Positions 42,324 through 52,454 of a stretch of 64,000 bases of DNA are shown in pieces; position 1 is the stretch's first letter; the number at the start of each line of letters is the position of its first letter. The stretch is from Sphingomonas sp. (GTDB lineage: Bacteria; Pseudomonadota; Alphaproteobacteria; Sphingomonadales; Sphingomonadaceae): the NCBI GenBank assembly GCA_021732445.1, contig JAKFUZ010000002.1, forward strand, positions 62,001 through 126,000, given 5' to 3'. The position numbers and the translations under genes were made by a program. Under the pieces are notes generated by a model that searched no databases, was not told the origin of the DNA, and saw only the letters and a list, made by a program, of their open reading frames with translations.

Positions 42324-42778
42324 GGCGCGGCGCCATCGGGGTCATGCGCGGGGTCGATGGCAGTCGCGCGGCGCAGCTGTGACACGGCAACCGCCACCAG
42401 CAGCATGGCAACGGCCAATGCCCCGCCCGTCACGGCCGCTGTCGCGCCAATAATGCCTAGCGCCTGCCGAAGCGCGAGCACCAGCCCAACGAGCAGCGCC
42501 ACGACGGTCGATTGCGCCAGAAACAGCGCGCCGAGCAACAGCATCGCCGCCCAGCGTGCCGCCGACAGCCGGGTGAGCAGACGAGCGCGGTAAAGCCTGA
42601 GGCCGGCCGCCACAAAGCGCTCGCCATCGTCGATGACGCGTGAAAACAGCGCGGCGATGGAGGCGTCTGCCACATCCGTCGCCGGCGAATCAGGGCCGCG
42701 CGCTGCCGCATCAGGCTCGTCACGCTGCATGGCCGTGTCCCGCAGGTGCGCGATGTCAGGCGTCTGCGTCGTCGTCAT
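42320..42778 (-). CDS. Phage holin family protein (holin superfamily X type)
   Basis: The 152-residue protein has a hydrophilic N-terminus, an amphipathic helix (LFSRVIDDGERFVAAGLRLY) and two membrane helices (WAAMLLLGALFLAQSTVVAL and TAAVTGGALAVAMLLVAVAV). The family is named for resemblance to holins, but in proteobacteria it occurs in chromosomal envelope clusters like this one, not in prophages. The start lies inside the 3' end of the DUF883 gene, so the cluster is tightly coupled. Confidence 0.8.
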   Translation of the reverse strand: MTTTQTPDIAHLRDTAMQRDEPDAAARGPDSPATDVADASIAALFSRVIDDGERFVAAGLRLYRARLLTRLSAARWAAMLLLGALFLAQSTVVALLVGLVLALRQALGIIGATAAVTGGALAVAMLLVAVAVSQLRRATAIDPAHDPDGAAP

Positions 42779-43259
42779 TGTCGGCAGCGTTGAGGCCTGC
42801 CTTCACTACGCGGGCCACAACAAAGCCCAGGGCCGCAGCGATGCCAATCGCTACGGCAGGGCTTTTGCGCACAAATCCGCGCGCGTCGGCGATCAAGTCG
42901 TCGGCGTTCTTGTTTTTCAGCGTTTCCGAAAAATTGGCAAGCGCATCCGCGGCGTTGCGGGCGTAGCGGCCATATTGCGGCCCGACCTTTTCATCCACCG
43001 TTTCGGCGGCGTCGTTGACCATGCGCGATACATCGCTGAGCGCCCCGGCGGCGCGGGACGTGCTTTCGGAGACCAGGTCGCGCGCTTTGTCACCTGCCTG
43101 CCGGGCGGCCCTGGTTGCGGTTTCCTTGAACGTTGCGGCAGCCGGGACATTCTCCTCATCTGCGCCCGCGCCGGCAGCGGGGGCCTCAACCGCTGCCGGC
43201 GCGGCCGGGTCCGTCGCTGGTGATGCGTCGCTTGCCGATGGTGTCTTGGCTCTGGCCAT
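42756..43259 (-). CDS. DUF883-family membrane-anchored protein
   Basis: The 167-residue protein has an Ala/Pro-rich N-terminus, a long helical region (TATRAARQAGDKARDLVSES; VSRMVNDAAETVDEKV) and a C-terminal membrane helix (KSPAVAIGIAAALGFVVARV) typical of ElaB/YqjD/DUF883 proteins, some of which bind ribosomes at the inner membrane. The ATG at 43259 has an AAGGGACG site; the frame is open to 43577. It heads the four-gene cluster that runs to 41558. Confidence 0.82.
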   Translation of the reverse strand: MARAKTPSASDASPATDPAAPAAVEAPAAGAGADEENVPAAATFKETATRAARQAGDKARDLVSESTSRAAGALSDVSRMVNDAAETVDEKVGPQYGRYARNAADALANFSETLKNKNADDLIADARGFVRKSPAVAIGIAAALGFVVARVVKAGLNAADNDDDADA

Positions 43260-43427
43260 GGTCGTCCCTTCCCAAATGAATGTGCGCCCGCAACAAACTG
43301 TCATACCCGCAACCGACTCTCGCCGGGGTGCCGCCAGCGAATTGCCCGATCCGTCTAAAGTGGATAGAGCATGCCGGCCTGGCCAGTGGGTCTGGTCCTG
43401 GCCATCCGGCATCGTCCATAGACTTAG

Positions 43428-44726
<1,299 letters not shown>

Positions 44727-44757
44727 TCCACGAGTCGCACTCGTTCAAAACGGTTTT

Positions 44758-45069
44758 ATGGCACGGTCTTCACTCATCTCCGTAACCCTTCGCCGGGCAG
44801 GGCCTCCCGCTTTGGCGCTGTGCGTCATGGCGTTTTTCGGCGGCTATGCCGTGCTTGGGCCAAATGGCGTGCTGGCCTATGGCGACTATACCCGCCAGAT
44901 CGCCCGCAAGCAGGCCGAATTCGCCGCGCTTGACAAGCAGCGCGCCGTGCTGCGCAACCATGTGGCGCTTGTCGATCCGCGCCATGCCGACCCCGACATG
45001 GTAGATGATCTGGTGCGCAAACAGCTCAACGTGATGCACCCCGACGAGGTGAGCATTCCGCTCGATTGA
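44758..45069 (+). CDS. ftsB: Septum formation initiator FtsB/DivIC family
   Basis: The 103-residue protein has one membrane helix (ALALCVMAFFGGYAVLGPNG) and then a coiled coil (RQIARKQAEFAALDKQRAVLR) followed by a conserved C-terminal HPDEVSIPLD. FtsB links FtsL and FtsQ at the division site. It lies downstream of eno, the usual order in proteobacteria. The ATG at 44758 is chosen; the frame is open back into eno. Confidence 0.9.
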   Translation: MARSSLISVTLRRAGPPALALCVMAFFGGYAVLGPNGVLAYGDYTRQIARKQAEFAALDKQRAVLRNHVALVDPRHADPDMVDDLVRKQLNVMHPDEVSIPLD

Positions 45070-45173
45070 GCCGGTTGTCGCCCGAGCCTTGGCAGACGAT
45101 TGCACGGCGCGGCGTTCTCGGCTTATAGGCACAGCATCCTAAACTCTCCAGTGAACAAGGGGTTCCGGAACCT

Positions 45174-46220
45174 GTGGCAAAAGCACCCGCGCGTAGCCCG
45201 AAGAGCCAGCCGGCAGCGTCCAACCGCGAGCGCCCTGCCGACCCGGCGCGCTACGCCGCGTCGAAGGACGAGCTGCTCGAATTTTACCGGCAGATGCTGC
45301 TCATTCGCCGTTTTGAGGAAAAGGCGGGCCAGCTTTACGGGCTGGGGCTCATCGGTGGCTTCTGCCACCTCTATATCGGCCAGGAGGCGGTTGCTGTTGG
45401 CCTGCAATCGGCACTGACGCCCAAGGACAGCGTCATCACCGGCTATCGCGACCATGGCCACATGCTGTTGTGCGGCATTCCGCCCAAAGACGTGATGGCG
45501 GAACTGACCGGGCGGCAGGCCGGCATTTCCAAGGGCAAGGGCGGCTCGATGCACATGTTCAGCGTCGAGCATAAATTTTATGGCGGCCACGGCATTGTCG
45601 GCGCGCAGGTGTCGCTTGGCACCGGGCTTGGATTTGCCCACAAATATTCGGGCGATGGCGGGGTGTGCCTGGCCTATTTCGGCGATGGTGCTTCAAATCA
45701 GGGGCAGGTTTATGAAAGCTTCAACATGGCCGAGCTTTGGAAGCTGCCCGTCATTTATGTAATTGAAAACAACCAATATGCGATGGGAACAAGCGTCAAT
45801 CGCGCCTCGTCGGAAGACCAGCTCTACCGGCGCGGCGAATCGTTCCGCATTCCGGGTTTGCAGGTTGACGGGATGGATGTGCTGGCATGTCGTGGTGCCG
45901 CCGAAGAGGCGCTGGCCTGGGTGCGCGCCGGCAAGGGGCCGATCATTTTGGAAATGAAAACCTATCGCTATCGCGGCCATTCCATGTCCGACCCGGCAAA
46001 ATATCGCAGCCGTGACGAAGTGCAGGCAGTGCGCGAAAAATCCGACCCGATCGAGCACGCCAAGCGCGAACTGGAAGCCTTTGGCGTGACCGAGGCGGAC
46101 CTGAAGTTGCTGGAGCAGGACATTCGCAAGATCGTTGCTGAGGCGGCCGATTTTGCCGAGAGCGCACCCGAGCCCGATCCTGCCCAGCTCTATACCGACG
46201 TGCTGGTGGAGTCCTATTAA
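45174..46220 (+). CDS. pdhA: Pyruvate dehydrogenase E1 component, alpha subunit
   Basis: The 348-residue thiamine-diphosphate enzyme decarboxylates pyruvate. It has the E1 alpha helix [32 protein letters not shown], the thiamine motif [20 protein letters not shown] and the phosphorylation-loop region [18 protein letters not shown]. The start is GTG at 45174, with AAGGGG about 10 bases upstream. The stop overlaps the pdhB ATG (TAATG). Confidence 0.97.
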   Translation: MAKAPARSPKSQPAASNRERPADPARYAASKDELLEFYRQMLLIRRFEEKAGQLYGLGLIGGFCHLYIGQEAVAVGLQSALTPKDSVITGYRDHGHMLLCGIPPKDVMAELTGRQAGISKGKGGSMHMFSVEHKFYGGHGIVGAQVSLGTGLGFAHKYSGDGGVCLAYFGDGASNQGQVYESFNMAELWKLPVIYVIENNQYAMGTSVNRASSEDQLYRRGESFRIPGLQVDGMDVLACRGAAEEALAWVRAGKGPIILEMKTYRYRGHSMSDPAKYRSRDEVQAVREKSDPIEHAKRELEAFGVTEADLKLLEQDIRKIVAEAADFAESAPEPDPAQLYTDVLVESY

Positions 46221-47587
46221 TGGCTATCGAAATCAAAATGCCGGCGTTGTCGCCCACCATGGAAGAGGGCACGCTCGCCAAATGGCTCGTCAAGGCCGGT
46301 GACACGGTAAAATCCGGTGACATCATGGCCGAGATTGAAACCGACAAGGCAACGATGGAATTCGAAGCGGTCGATGAAGGGACGATCACAGCGATTTTGG
46401 TCGCCGAAGGGACTGACAATGTAAAGGTCGGTACGGTGATTGCAACGCTGGCCGGGGAGGGGGACGGTTCCGCCGCAGCGCCCGCACCGGTCGCCGACGT
46501 GCCGCTGCCTGCTCCTGCCGCCGCCGCAGCATTTGTCGCGCCGCCCGTCGCGCCAGCAGCGGTGGCGCCGCGCCCGGCTGATCCCGCGCTGCCTGCCGGA
46601 ACGGCAATGGTGAAGCTCACCGTGCGCGAGGCGTTGCGTGACGCGATGGCCGAGGAAATGCGCCGCGACGCGCGCGTTTTCGTGATGGGCGAAGAGGTCG
46701 CGCAATATCAGGGTGCCTATAAAGTCACCCAAGGCCTGCTCGATGAGTTTGGCGACAAGCGCGTCATCGACACGCCGATTACCGAATATGGCTTTGCCGG
46801 GGTAGGCACGGGCGCTGCGATGGGCGGCTTGCGCCCGATTGTCGAGTTCATGACGTTCAACTTCGCCATGCAGGCGATTGACCACATCATCAATTCAGCG
46901 GCCAAGACCAATTATATGTCGGGCGGGCAGATGCGCTGCCCGATGGTGTTTCGCGGCCCCAATGGCGCCGCCAGCCGGGTGGGCGCGCAGCACAGCCAGA
47001 ATTATGCACCCTGGTATGCCAGCGTCCCCGGCCTGATCGTGATTGCGCCTTATGACGCGGCCGACGCCAAGGGGCTTTTGAAGGCGGCGATCCGCAGTGA
47101 TGATCCGGTGGTTTTTCTCGAAAACGAGCTGCTCTATGGCCGCAGCTTCGAGGTGCCCGGCCTTGATGATTATGTGCTGCCGATTGGCAAGGCGCGGATC
47201 GTGCGCCACGGTGCTGACGTGACGATCGTCAGCTATTCGATTGGCGTGGGGCTTGCGCTGGAAGCGGCTGAAACGCTGGCGGGCGAGGGGATCGACGCCG
47301 AAGTCATCGACCTGCGCACCTTGCGCCCGCTTGATACGCAAATGGTGCTTGAAAGCCTGAAAAAGACCAACCGGATGGTGGTGGTGGAAGAAGGCTGGCC
47401 GGTGTGCTCAATCGCCAGTGAGATCATCGCCGTTGCCATGGAGCAGGGGTTTGACGAGCTTGACGCGCCGGTGCTGCGCGTGACCAACGAAGATGTGCCG
47501 CTGCCCTATGCCGCCAATCTTGAAAAACTGGCCCTGATCGACGCGGCGCGGGTGGTGGCTGCCGCGCGGAAAGTGCTGTATCGCTAG
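46220..47587 (+). CDS. pdhB: Pyruvate dehydrogenase E1 beta subunit with N-terminal lipoyl domain
   Basis: The 455-residue protein begins with a full lipoyl domain (residues 1-78; lipoylated Lys43 in [11 protein letters not shown]), then an Ala/Pro-rich linker (~80-125) and the E1 beta transketolase-like domain ([19 protein letters not shown] to the C-terminus). The lipoyl fusion is known in alphaproteobacteria. The E2 and E3 genes are not in the window. Confidence 0.97.
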   Translation: MAIEIKMPALSPTMEEGTLAKWLVKAGDTVKSGDIMAEIETDKATMEFEAVDEGTITAILVAEGTDNVKVGTVIATLAGEGDGSAAAPAPVADVPLPAPAAAAAFVAPPVAPAAVAPRPADPALPAGTAMVKLTVREALRDAMAEEMRRDARVFVMGEEVAQYQGAYKVTQGLLDEFGDKRVIDTPITEYGFAGVGTGAAMGGLRPIVEFMTFNFAMQAIDHIINSAAKTNYMSGGQMRCPMVFRGPNGAASRVGAQHSQNYAPWYASVPGLIVIAPYDAADAKGLLKAAIRSDDPVVFLENELLYGRSFEVPGLDDYVLPIGKARIVRHGADVTIVSYSIGVGLALEAAETLAGEGIDAEVIDLRTLRPLDTQMVLESLKKTNRMVVVEEGWPVCSIASEIIAVAMEQGFDELDAPVLRVTNEDVPLPYAANLEKLALIDAARVVAAARKVLYR

Positions 47588-47635
47588 CGTTGCGTCTCGC
47601 GTTCGGGCGGCGCCTCTGATTGGCCACGATCCCGC

Positions 47636-48355
47636 TCAGGTACAGGTGGAGGCAGTGACGCCAGCAACCTTGTAAATGCCGTTTGGGTGGGTTGACGTTG
47701 CGCCCATGGCGCTATCGTCGCTCAGATCGCGGCGATCACGAACGGCCATCGACGATATCTCGACGAAATTTGCGATCGACGCCAGATTGCCGATCGCGAT
47801 GAGCGGCTGATATTCATAATAGACTTCAATGAACATCGTCGCATTGTCGTTTTGCGCGGTTATCTGCCGCCCGGCCGGCCCGATGCCGGTGAGATTGGTG
47901 TCGCCTGCCTGGCCATAGGTCGAGGCGTGGCTGGTCTTGGCGCCGTAGCAGCGCTGCCAGACGATTTTGTACCGGTTGGTCGGGTTGGGGTTGGCGACCG
48001 GCTCCAGATCCGACAGGATCACCCGGCCGCGCGTGTTGAGGGCCAGTTCGCCCGATTGCAGATTGGCGCCGACAAACAGATCGTTAATGTCAGCTTCCGT
48101 AATCGTTTTGGCGGCCAGCAGCGACCCGTTGCCCATGCGCGCTGCGTCATCGGCAAGGCGCGTTGCAAGCTGGCTTACGCGCATACGGGTGGTGATGTAA
48201 TTGGTGGCCTCGGCGCCGCTTGCGATCATGATAAGCAGCACCGGCAGCGTGAAGGCAAATTCCATCAGCGCCGCGCCGCTTTGATCGCGGCCAAGGCAAC
48301 GCAAGGTGCGGATGAGCCCGGCGGCAGGGCGGTGGGGGTGGAGTGGCGCGGTCAT
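47636..48355 (-). CDS. TadE-like minor pilin / pilus assembly protein
   Basis: The 239-residue protein has the TadE N-terminal motif (DQSGAALMEFAFTLPVLLIM) with a single membrane helix, followed by an extracytoplasmic domain with two Cys (WQRCYGAKT, ASTCT). It is the last of three overlapping minus-strand Tad genes. TadE-type pseudopilins support Flp-type tight adherence pili. No tadA, tadB or rcpA genes are in view. Confidence 0.87.
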   Translation of the reverse strand: MTAPLHPHRPAAGLIRTLRCLGRDQSGAALMEFAFTLPVLLIMIASGAEATNYITTRMRVSQLATRLADDAARMGNGSLLAAKTITEADINDLFVGANLQSGELALNTRGRVILSDLEPVANPNPTNRYKIVWQRCYGAKTSHASTYGQAGDTNLTGIGPAGRQITAQNDNATMFIEVYYEYQPLIAIGNLASIANFVEISSMAVRDRRDLSDDSAMGATSTHPNGIYKVAGVTASTCT

Positions 48356-48972
48356 GGGCAGTTTCTCGCGGTTGGAGCGCCGTAGGAGCCCTGGTCGTTA
48401 TAGGGCTGGTTGGCGAGCACGGTTGACGCGCGCACCGTTGCTGTTGGGCCAACGCCGATGAATCCGGCGAGCGGCGTCAGGCGCGGATAGGTCAGGCTGA
48501 CCGTGTAGAGCGTCTTGTCCTTCGCGCCGCCCTGTCCCGCATCCCCGCCGTCACGGTCCCATGTGCTGTTGTTGTTATCGTCCTGATAGGGCTCGTTGTT
48601 GTCGCACGTCCCGTTGGCGTTCGTATCGGTATAATGCTCCTCCTGTGCCGCCGCCGCCTGCGAGAAGGTGCGATAGAAGCGGCGCGAAAAGGTGAGATTC
48701 TGGGTATTTACGCCAGCATAAAGGAAGCGGACCTGATCGCGAACCCGGGCGTCGAGCGCGTCGCCGGCAGACGTCGTTCCGCTCGCTTCAAGCGTTCCGT
48801 CGCGTGCGACCTTCTGCACGATGCCCTGCAGCACGCCGCGCATGTAAAGCGCGTGCGCGATATCGAATCCGCCGACCAGCAGCAGCGTCAATATCGGCGC
48901 CACAAAGGCAAACTCCAGCAGGGTTGAGCCGCGCTCGTCTGCCGCAAGGCGTTTTACCGGCAGGCGGATCAT
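48352..48972 (-). CDS. TadE-like pilin with acidic calcium-binding-like insert
   Basis: The 206-residue protein has the TadE motif ADERGSTLLEFAFVAPILTL and one membrane helix. Residues ~116-143 carry an Asp/Asn-rich segment (DTNANGTCDNNE, then DDNNNSTWDRDGG) that matches the DxNxDGxxD pattern of EF-hand or thrombospondin type 3 calcium loops and is not part of the TadE domain. The ATG at 48972 is used; the frame is open to 49167. It overlaps its neighbours by four bases on both sides. Confidence 0.85.
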   Translation of the reverse strand: MIRLPVKRLAADERGSTLLEFAFVAPILTLLLVGGFDIAHALYMRGVLQGIVQKVARDGTLEASGTTSAGDALDARVRDQVRFLYAGVNTQNLTFSRRFYRTFSQAAAAQEEHYTDTNANGTCDNNEPYQDDNNNSTWDRDGGDAGQGGAKDKTLYTVSLTYPRLTPLAGFIGVGPTATVRASTVLANQPYNDQGSYGAPTARNCP

Positions 48973-51017
48973 CGCGTGAGTCTCAGCTGCGAGATTTGGT
49001 TGGCAATGCTCGCAAATGTCGATTGCAGCGACGATGAGCTGCGCGCGGTAAAATACCGGCCCGGCGTTGCGCAGTTTGAAAGCCGCGTTTCGGTGGTGGT
49101 GTTGGAGCCGCTGCCAAAGGAAATGACCCACAAGGTGGTGTTGGGCATGTTCTTCACCGCCGTGCAAAGGCCGTCCAGCCGGGCATTGATCTGGTCGATT
49201 ATGGCTGAATTGGCATTGCTACAGTTAGAGGCGCTGCCGACATTGCTGGTCGTTCGCCGGTCAAAAAAAGCGATGCCATAGGCGGAATAATCGCAGGAAG
49301 ACCCTTGAGCATCACCGTCCGTCATGAAGATGATGTGCCGGTCAATCTCGCCGCCCAATGGCGTGAGTGCGTTCTCCGATGCAAAAATCCCCGTGGGCGA
49401 TGCCAGACGCGCGCCCCAGATCATGCCGATATCATGATAGGTATTGCCGGCCGGATTCAGGCTATCGACATAATCATCAAATGCATCGGCATCTGGCCAT
49501 GCTTGAAGTTTTTTTGCCTCTGTTGGACAAAAATAGAATGGGTTATTGCTATATTCATCGCTTGTTTTTGCCACATCTGCGATATCGAGCTGAGAATTAG
49601 AGCTTAGATATTTGCGCAGATAGGTTAGCCCGGGCAATGCAGGCTTCCACAGCGTGGTCGCATCCGATGAGCTGGGGATCAAATCAATGTTGAGATCTTT
49701 GGCGCCAGACGGGATGGGCGAGTAGCTGCTTTGCGACACGGTCTGCCGCTCTTCGATGCAGCCGCCCCAGTTGATGGAGCGGTCCGCCCCATTGGAGCCG
49801 ATCGCCAAGGTCATGCTGTTGTTCCACAGCGTGCCGTTTTTCAGGCGGGAAATCGGCACGTTGATCTGGCCATAATGCCAGCCGTCAAACACTTGGTAAG
49901 GCACGCCCACGCCCGTGTCCGTGCGCGTCCAGTTTGTAGTTCTGACAAAGTCGCTGCGGTTTTCGGTAATCCGGCAGACGCGCGGGTTTCCCGTATAGCT
50001 TGACGAGTAGGTCGATGACCGCAAATTGGAGGTAGTGGTGTAGGTAACGGTCTGCGTTGCGCCATTTGCCGAAGTTTGCGGGTTGATCGGCGCGCTTGGC
50101 CCGCTGATAACCACGTTCGACGTATTCGCAGGCCGCTGCGCGCTACAGTTGGATGAACTGGTGGCCGACGGGGTCGTCACGAATGTCGATGGCGTCGGGG
50201 CTGAGTCGGAGCTGGTTCCTTGCACCGGTGTGCCGGGATTGGGGAAAGTGTAGTTATATTCTGTGCGATAGACCGCTTCGCGCGTCTGATAGGCTCCAGT
50301 GTCGGCAAAATAGCTCGTGGGCAGCAGTTTGCCCACGTTCACATTGGTCGAGTAAGGCACAAAGCCAAAGCGGATTTGCGTTTGCGTTCCAGTGCCGCCG
50401 CCGGGCGTGCCCGTGGTGCAGGTTGCGTCCGTATCGAGCCGTGCGACGATTTCATAGAAGCATTTCACGGCCGTGCGCAGGCCTTCAATCTTCGTTTCGG
50501 TGTCGGTCGGAACGGCCCTCTGGCCCATCGACCCGGTCGTATCGAGCACGAACATCACATCGGTGTTTGGCAGGCGCATTTCCGCGTCGCAGGTAACCGT
50601 AATCGTTTGCGTCGTCTGGCCTAGCACGCGCATCAGCGTCATCGGCACAGTTACCGAGGCACTGCCGGTCACCTTGCCGGCGCTTTCGGTGAACGAGCGC
50701 GTCAACCCGGTACTGCCGAGCGAGCCGGATGCAAAATTTGCATCAAAGAATTGCAGCGCGACGGCGTTGGGCCGGCCGCTGTTTTGCGACCATCGTCCGC
50801 CGCCCATTTCCTTGCGCGCAGCCAGCGCGCCGGCATCGCAGGCATGTTGAATGCGGGATTTGGTCATATACAGCCGGCTCATGTCCAGCCCGCCACCGAT
50901 CAGGCCGGTCAAGGGCACCAGCGCCGCCGCCATGATCGCCATGGTGTTGGCGCGCACGTCGTGGCGTAGCCTGGCAAGCAGCCCGGTTGCTTTTGCGGAG
51001 AGGCGTTCGTTACTCAA
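48969..51017 (-). CDS. TadG-like pilus protein with VWA domain
   Basis: The 682-residue protein has an N-terminal TadG segment (VRANTMAIMAAALVPLTGLI) and a VWA fold with the metal-site motif DVMFVLDTTGSMGQ near residue 159 (DxSxS variant DTTGS). A long Ser/Thr/Asn-rich insertion (~255-330) precedes the rest of the domain, which includes HIIFMTDGDAQG. Probably an extracytoplasmic adhesin or pilus assembly factor. It is the first gene of the three-gene Tad block. Confidence 0.9.
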   Translation of the reverse strand: MSNERLSAKATGLLARLRHDVRANTMAIMAAALVPLTGLIGGGLDMSRLYMTKSRIQHACDAGALAARKEMGGGRWSQNSGRPNAVALQFFDANFASGSLGSTGLTRSFTESAGKVTGSASVTVPMTLMRVLGQTTQTITVTCDAEMRLPNTDVMFVLDTTGSMGQRAVPTDTETKIEGLRTAVKCFYEIVARLDTDATCTTGTPGGGTGTQTQIRFGFVPYSTNVNVGKLLPTSYFADTGAYQTREAVYRTEYNYTFPNPGTPVQGTSSDSAPTPSTFVTTPSATSSSNCSAQRPANTSNVVISGPSAPINPQTSANGATQTVTYTTTSNLRSSTYSSSYTGNPRVCRITENRSDFVRTTNWTRTDTGVGVPYQVFDGWHYGQINVPISRLKNGTLWNNSMTLAIGSNGADRSINWGGCIEERQTVSQSSYSPIPSGAKDLNIDLIPSSSDATTLWKPALPGLTYLRKYLSSNSQLDIADVAKTSDEYSNNPFYFCPTEAKKLQAWPDADAFDDYVDSLNPAGNTYHDIGMIWGARLASPTGIFASENALTPLGGEIDRHIIFMTDGDAQGSSCDYSAYGIAFFDRRTTSNVGSASNCSNANSAIIDQINARLDGLCTAVKNMPNTTLWVISFGSGSNTTTETRLSNCATPGRYFTARSSSSLQSTFASIANQISQLRLTR

Positions 51018-51116
51018 AACCTGTCACCTAAGATGCGCGGCGGAATTTCCACGGCGTGCTATGCGCCAAGCTGGGCTAATGGGCCGTGAAGCGAAAAGGT
51101 TAGCGGGGGGAAAACC

Positions 51117-51836
51117 ATGATCGGGGAACACCCCGCAGCAGCGCCGGCCGGCGCGGCAATGTTGCCGGTTATGCGCGACCCTGAGCGCCGGCTGATGGTT
51201 GCGCATCTGCCCGTTTCGCAGCGACCCGCGGTGGCCGCGCTGTGGCTGCTGGACGAGGCGCTAGCGGCAATCGTCGCCGCCACGCAACAGCCGGTGGTGG
51301 GGCAGGTGCGGCTTAGCTGGTGGCATCACGCTTTGTGCGGGCTGGATGATGGCAATGTCGCGCGCCACCCCGTGCTTCAGTCGGTTGCGGCGCACCTGTT
51401 GCCGGCGGGCGTCGCGGGCGGCGAGCTTGCGGCGCTTGTCGATGGATGGGAGGTGCTGCTGGAGCCCGGTCCCCTCGACGAGGCTATGCTGCGGCTTCAT
51501 GCCGAGCAGCGCGGCGGGGCGTTGTTTGCGCTGGTTGCGCGCGTTATCGCCGGGGAAGCGGCGGCGCCTCGCGTTCGGGCTGCGGGGGCCGGGTGGGCGC
51601 TGGTTGATCTGGCCTGCCACAGCCGCGATGCCGATGCAGGCGCCCGTGCTGTCGCGCTTGCCGCATCCTGTTTCACGCCCGAGGCGATGGCGCGGTGGCC
51701 GGCGGCGCTGCGGCCGCTTGGCATGATCGCTGCGCTGGCACGTTTCGATGCGTCGCGCGGCCGTTGGCGCAGGCGGCGGCAAGGCGCGCCGCTGCGGGTT
51801 GCAACGATGGTCGCGCACCGCCTGTTCGGCCGCTAG
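51117..51836 (+). CDS. Squalene/phytoene synthase-like protein
   Basis: The 239-residue protein follows the squalene/phytoene synthase pattern (RLMVAHLPVSQRPAVAALWL; VGQVRLSWWHHAL; GGALFALVARVIAG), but the two Asp-rich substrate-Mg motifs of true synthases (DxxxD) are absent. It resembles the NDUFAF6-like, non-catalytic branch and may have an assembly role. The ATG at 51117 follows a GGGGGGAAAACC stretch. Single gene; divergent from tadG. Confidence 0.72.
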   Translation: MIGEHPAAAPAGAAMLPVMRDPERRLMVAHLPVSQRPAVAALWLLDEALAAIVAATQQPVVGQVRLSWWHHALCGLDDGNVARHPVLQSVAAHLLPAGVAGGELAALVDGWEVLLEPGPLDEAMLRLHAEQRGGALFALVARVIAGEAAAPRVRAAGAGWALVDLACHSRDADAGARAVALAASCFTPEAMARWPAALRPLGMIAALARFDASRGRWRRRRQGAPLRVATMVAHRLFGR

Positions 51837-51857
51837 AATTTTGATGAGTTTACGCTG

Positions 51858-52098
51858 GGTGATAGCCTTAGTTTCTGAGGTAATTGGCGCATTTGTGGGG
51901 CGGGGAGGGGTCAAGGAGGGCACCGATGCGTCGGCATGTTGGTTCGACGGATTGTTCTGGGGCTTGTCGGAGCAGGTGTTTCAGCTTGGCGACGACTTGC
52001 CCGATCGGATTGAGGTCTGGGCTGTAGGGCGGCGGGAACAGCAGGCGCGCATTGCGCCGCGCTCCCTGTTCGAGCGGGAATATGGCAGCTTCGATGCG
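51858..52098 (-). pseudogene. IS630-family transposase C-terminal remnant
   Basis: On the minus strand, codons from about 52098 down to 51910 read LLFPPPYSPDLNPIGQVVAK and then CRRIGALLD, the well-known DDE_3 C-terminus (normally LPPYSPDLNPIEQVFAK...RRIGALLD). The catalytic Glu of NPIEQ is Gly here. After a frameshift near 51905 the tail CANYLRN continues in another frame to an early stop. The fragment lacks the rest of the transposase. It sits just outside the left end of the integrated element. Confidence 0.8.
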
Positions 52099-52242
52099 TC
52101 AGACGCGGACGCACGAGCTGGCATGGCCGCTGGCGTTATAGCATCGGCTCAGGATAGCACGGACGGCAATGAACTTCTGCCGCACCGTCCGAATTACCGT
52201 CTTTTTCGGACGGTGGACCATAAGGGTTGCAGCTAAGTGCCT

Positions 52243-52296
52243 GAAAAATATGGTGGACGCACTTGGGCTCGAACCAAGGACCCGCTGATTAAGAGT
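52243..52296. repeat. Left attachment site (partial tRNA-Lys copy)
   Basis: This 54-bp sequence (starting GAAAAATATGGTGGACGCAC and ending GATTAAGAGT) is identical to 60369-60422. Bases 52251-52296 repeat the last 46 nucleotides of tRNA-Lys, from the CCA end through the anticodon loop. The integrase gene is 158 bases away at this end, while the intact tRNA gene is at the other end. Confidence 0.93.
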
Positions 52297-52454
52297 TTTG
52301 GAATCACGCCCTTGTGTAAGCTTGCGACAGCTTGTTCTAGCTTATGAAGTCTTTGATAATCAGTGCATTATGCCCCTTGCACGTTTGTGGTTGCTTGTCG
52401 TAGCTATAAGCTGCTTGCTAGAAATACGCTAGAATCTAGCAGCCAAGGAGCAGC
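52297..52454. other. Left-end integrase arm region
   Basis: This noncoding 158-base segment before the integrase gene holds TTCTAGC near 52335, the 17-mer GCTAGAAATACGCTAGA at 52417-52433 followed by ATCTAGC, and an AAGGAG ribosome binding site just before the integrase ATG. The GCTAGAA-type words probably are arm sites for integrase or the excision factor. Confidence 0.6.
52417..52433. repeat. Left copy of 17-bp end repeat GCTAGAAATACGCTAGA
   Basis: The same 17 bases occur at 60291-60307 near the right end, in the same orientation. Each contains two GCTAGA words 11 bases apart, about one helical turn. Candidate arm-type recombination site. Confidence 0.8.

Noticed and set aside
42320-42778. 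Holin gene as evidence for a prophage
   Set aside because: No other phage genes nearby; the holin-X family is common in chromosomal envelope clusters.
51844-52236. Plus-strand frame over the IS630 remnant
   Set aside because: The minus strand holds the recognisable transposase end; the plus-strand product matches nothing.
52297-52454. Second tRNA gene at the left end
   Set aside because: Only the 3' 46 bases of tRNA-Lys are present, followed by unrelated sequence; it is an att copy.
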